A DNA stretch of 6,856 bases, from NCBI GenBank assembly GCA_022449325.1, contig JAKUSK010000039.1, forward strand, positions 1-6,856. Reading direction: 5' to 3'. Position 1 is the stretch's first letter, and the number at the start of each line of letters is the position of its first letter. The position numbers and the translations under genes are program-made. The notes below the pieces were generated by a model. It worked only from the letters and a program-made list of their open reading frames with translations, did no database searches and had not been told where the DNA came from. The DNA is from Nitrososphaerales archaeon (lineage in GTDB: Archaea; Thermoproteota; Nitrososphaeria; Nitrososphaerales; UBA57). Shown one piece after another: positions 5,309 through 6,856 of the stretch.

Positions 5309-6631
5309 ATGTTAGATAATCTTAAAACAGGTTTACAAGATGCAATAAAGAAGTTTGTCGGAAATGATGAAATTGATGAACAATCGGTAAAGGAATTTGT
5401 TAAAGATTTACAAAGATCATTACTTCAGGCAGATGTAAATGTAAAACTTGTATTCGATTTAACAAAAAAAATTGAGACACGAGCATTGGAAGAAAAAATA
5501 CCCACAGGAATACCAAAACGAGACTATATTGTAAAGATACTTTATGAAGAATTATCTACAACTTTAGGTTCAGAGAGAAAATTTGAATTAAACAAAGCAA
5601 AAGGCAATATAATTTTGGTATTAGGGATACAAGGAAGTGGAAAAACTACAACAATTGGTAAATTAGCTAGATATTTGACTAAGAAGAACCATTCAGTAGG
5701 AGTAATAGGGGCAGATACTTTCAGACCAGGTGCTTTAGCACAGATTACATCACTATGTGAACCATTTGATATTGAAATATTTGGTCAAGAAAAGGAGAAA
5801 AATGCTGTAAAAATTATCAATAATGGAATTGATTATTTCAACAAGGCAGAAAAAGAAGTTATAATAATTGATACAACTGGACGGCATAAAGAAGAAGGTG
5901 GATTAATGGATGAAATGAAAGAATTAACGAAGAAAATAAAACCTGATCATACTTTATTGGTAATTGATTCTACAATAGGACAACAATCAGAAGCACAATC
6001 AAAAGCATTTACAGAAGTTAGTTCAATTGGTGGAATAATAATAACAAAACTAGATGGAGCTGCAAAAGGTGGAGGTGCAATAGCAGCTGTTACAAATACT
6101 AATGCAAATATATTTTTCATAGGTACAGGAGAAAGAATTGATGATTTAGAAGAATTTGTATCAACTAGATTTGTTGGAAGATTAATTGGAATGGGAGATA
6201 TTCAAACATTATTACAAAGATTGAAGGAGATTCAATCAGAAGATCAGGAAATAAAGATGCAAAGAATAATGTCGGGAAAAATGACAATAAACGATCTATA
6301 TGAACAATTGGAACAGATTAACAAGATGGGATCATTAAAAAAAGTAATGGAATTAATTCCAGGAGCAGCACAAGTTCCAGAAAAAGATATCGATAACATA
6401 GAAGAAAATATGGAGAAATGGAAGTTTATAATTCAATCCATGACAAAAGATGAGAAGGAAGACCCAGATTTAATGAATTCGTCAAGAGTAAAAAGAATAG
6501 CAAAAGGTTCTGGAAGGTCTGAAAAAGAGATAAAGGAATTGTTGAACAGGTATAAACAATCTAAACAAATGATGAAAGCTAGTAAAGGACGAGGAATGCG
6601 ACAATTGATGAAAAAGTTAGGTGCAAGTTAA
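5309..6631 (+). CDS. srp54: Signal recognition particle 54 kDa protein (SRP54)
   Basis: SRP GTPase that binds 7S RNA and the signal sequence of nascent chains, and docks with the receptor FtsY at the membrane. It has 440 residues, full length. The N domain (1-95) is helical, with LLQADVNVKLV near 38-48. The G domain (about 96-295) has all motifs: GIQGSGKTT (106-114), DTFRPGA (136-142), DTTGR (188-192), TKLDG (246-250) and GTGE (272-275). The M domain (about 300-440) carries 12 methionines and the RNA-binding SSRVKRIAKGSGRS (391-404). The G3 motif is DTTGR where most family members have DTAGR, a conservative change. The ATG at 5309 begins a typical MLDNLKTGLQDA N-terminus. It is probably co-transcribed with dph6 upstream and pus10 downstream. 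Confidence 0.98.
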   Translation: MLDNLKTGLQDAIKKFVGNDEIDEQSVKEFVKDLQRSLLQADVNVKLVFDLTKKIETRALEEKIPTGIPKRDYIVKILYEELSTTLGSERKFELNKAKGNIILVLGIQGSGKTTTIGKLARYLTKKNHSVGVIGADTFRPGALAQITSLCEPFDIEIFGQEKEKNAVKIINNGIDYFNKAEKEVIIIDTTGRHKEEGGLMDEMKELTKKIKPDHTLLVIDSTIGQQSEAQSKAFTEVSSIGGIIITKLDGAAKGGGAIAAVTNTNANIFFIGTGERIDDLEEFVSTRFVGRLIGMGDIQTLLQRLKEIQSEDQEIKMQRIMSGKMTINDLYEQLEQINKMGSLKKVMELIPGAAQVPEKDIDNIEENMEKWKFIIQSMTKDEKEDPDLMNSSRVKRIAKGSGRSEKEIKELLNRYKQSKQMMKASKGRGMRQLMKKLGAS

Positions 6632-6633
6632 AT

Positions 6634-6856
6634 CTGGATGCTAGAGCTAGAACTGCAAAAAGGGTTTTTTACAGGTATAAATTATGTGATAGTTGTTTAG
6701 GAAGGCAATTTTCAAGTAAATTTACTAATAGAATAAATGGAAAAAACATTAGAGAGATAATAAAAGAGAACAAGATCAAAAAAGAATGTTTCATTTGTGA
6801 GGGAATGATGAATAATCTAAGCAAACTTGCAAAAAAAATCATAACAGAGACTGAAA
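6634..6856 (+). CDS. pus10: tRNA pseudouridine synthase Pus10, N-terminal fragment with unclear start
   Basis: Archaeal Pus10 makes pseudouridine 54 and/or 55 in the tRNA T-loop arm. I translated the 74 visible residues by hand in the frame beginning CTG 6634 (LDARARTAKRVFYRYK). LCDSCLGRQFS (17-27) and ECFICEGMM (51-59) match the paired CxxC zinc motifs of the Pus10 N-terminal domain; THUMP and catalytic domains would lie beyond the window. The frame stays open upstream to a stop at 6583-6585, inside srp54, with no ATG, GTG or TTG. Options are a rare start (CTG 6634 or ATT 6604), or the ATG at 6638 joined by a -1 shift or a lost base at the A5 run 6657-6661. It directly follows the srp54 stop, so it shares that operon. 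Confidence 0.75.
   Translation, partial: MDARARTAKRVFYRYKLCDSCLGRQFSSKFTNRINGKNIREIIKENKIKKECFICEGMMNNLSKLAKKIITETE

Noticed and set aside
6638..6700. ATG-led 20-codon frame after srp54 as a separate small gene
   Set aside because: It covers the Pus10 N-terminal coding region and ends quickly; it is better explained as part of the pus10 start problem.
1..6856. Mobile element, CRISPR array, defence or novel multi-gene system
   Set aside because: Every substantial stretch is accounted for by recognised housekeeping genes; no terminal repeats, spaced repeats, transposase or integrase, or tRNA-like sequence were seen.

Overview
The window looks like a chromosomal housekeeping region of a mesophilic archaeon. 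It is AT-rich (roughly one-third GC by eye) and densely packed. Archaeal or eukaryotic-type genes (initiation factor aIF5A with a hypusination site, a Dph6-type diphthine-ammonia ligase, SRP54, an archaeal Pus10 N-terminus) sit next to a bacterial-type Hsp70 set (grpE-dnaK-dnaJ), which mesophilic archaea are known to have acquired. Low GC plus this gene set best fits a marine ammonia-oxidising thaumarchaeon (Nitrosopumilales-like). That assignment is inference from gene content, not from a marker search.

Layout: (1) 1-471, minus: 5' part of an NAD kinase gene, cut by the window edge. (2) 472-534: very short divergent promoter region with one near-symmetrical TATA-like element that could serve both NAD kinase and aIF5A. 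(3) 535-936, plus: aIF5A. It meets dnaJ tail to tail with only 2 bases between the stop codons. (4) 939-4493, minus: grpE-dnaK-dnaJ with overlapping gene ends (8 and 4 bases), so one translationally coupled chaperone operon. (5) 4494-4633: 140-base divergent control region with a good BRE/TATA promoter for grpE. The genes on both sides appear to start with TTG. (6) 4634-6631, plus: dph6 and srp54, separated by 6 bases. (7) 6634-6856, plus: start of pus10, running off the window. No ATG, GTG or TTG is available in its frame.

Most genes act on translation or on new proteins: aIF5A assists peptide-bond formation and elongation, Dph6 completes diphthamide on elongation factor 2, SRP54 targets nascent membrane proteins, Pus10 modifies the tRNA T-loop arm, and GrpE/DnaK/DnaJ fold nascent and stressed proteins. 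NAD kinase (NADP supply) is the metabolic exception.

I found no mobile element, CRISPR array, tRNA or rRNA gene, and no credible new system. The points most worth checking are the unclear start of pus10 (a one-base A insertion in an A5 run would give it a normal ATG), the two TTG-started genes each preceded by a tiny ATG-led frame, and the interlocked 3' ends of aIF5A and dnaJ.
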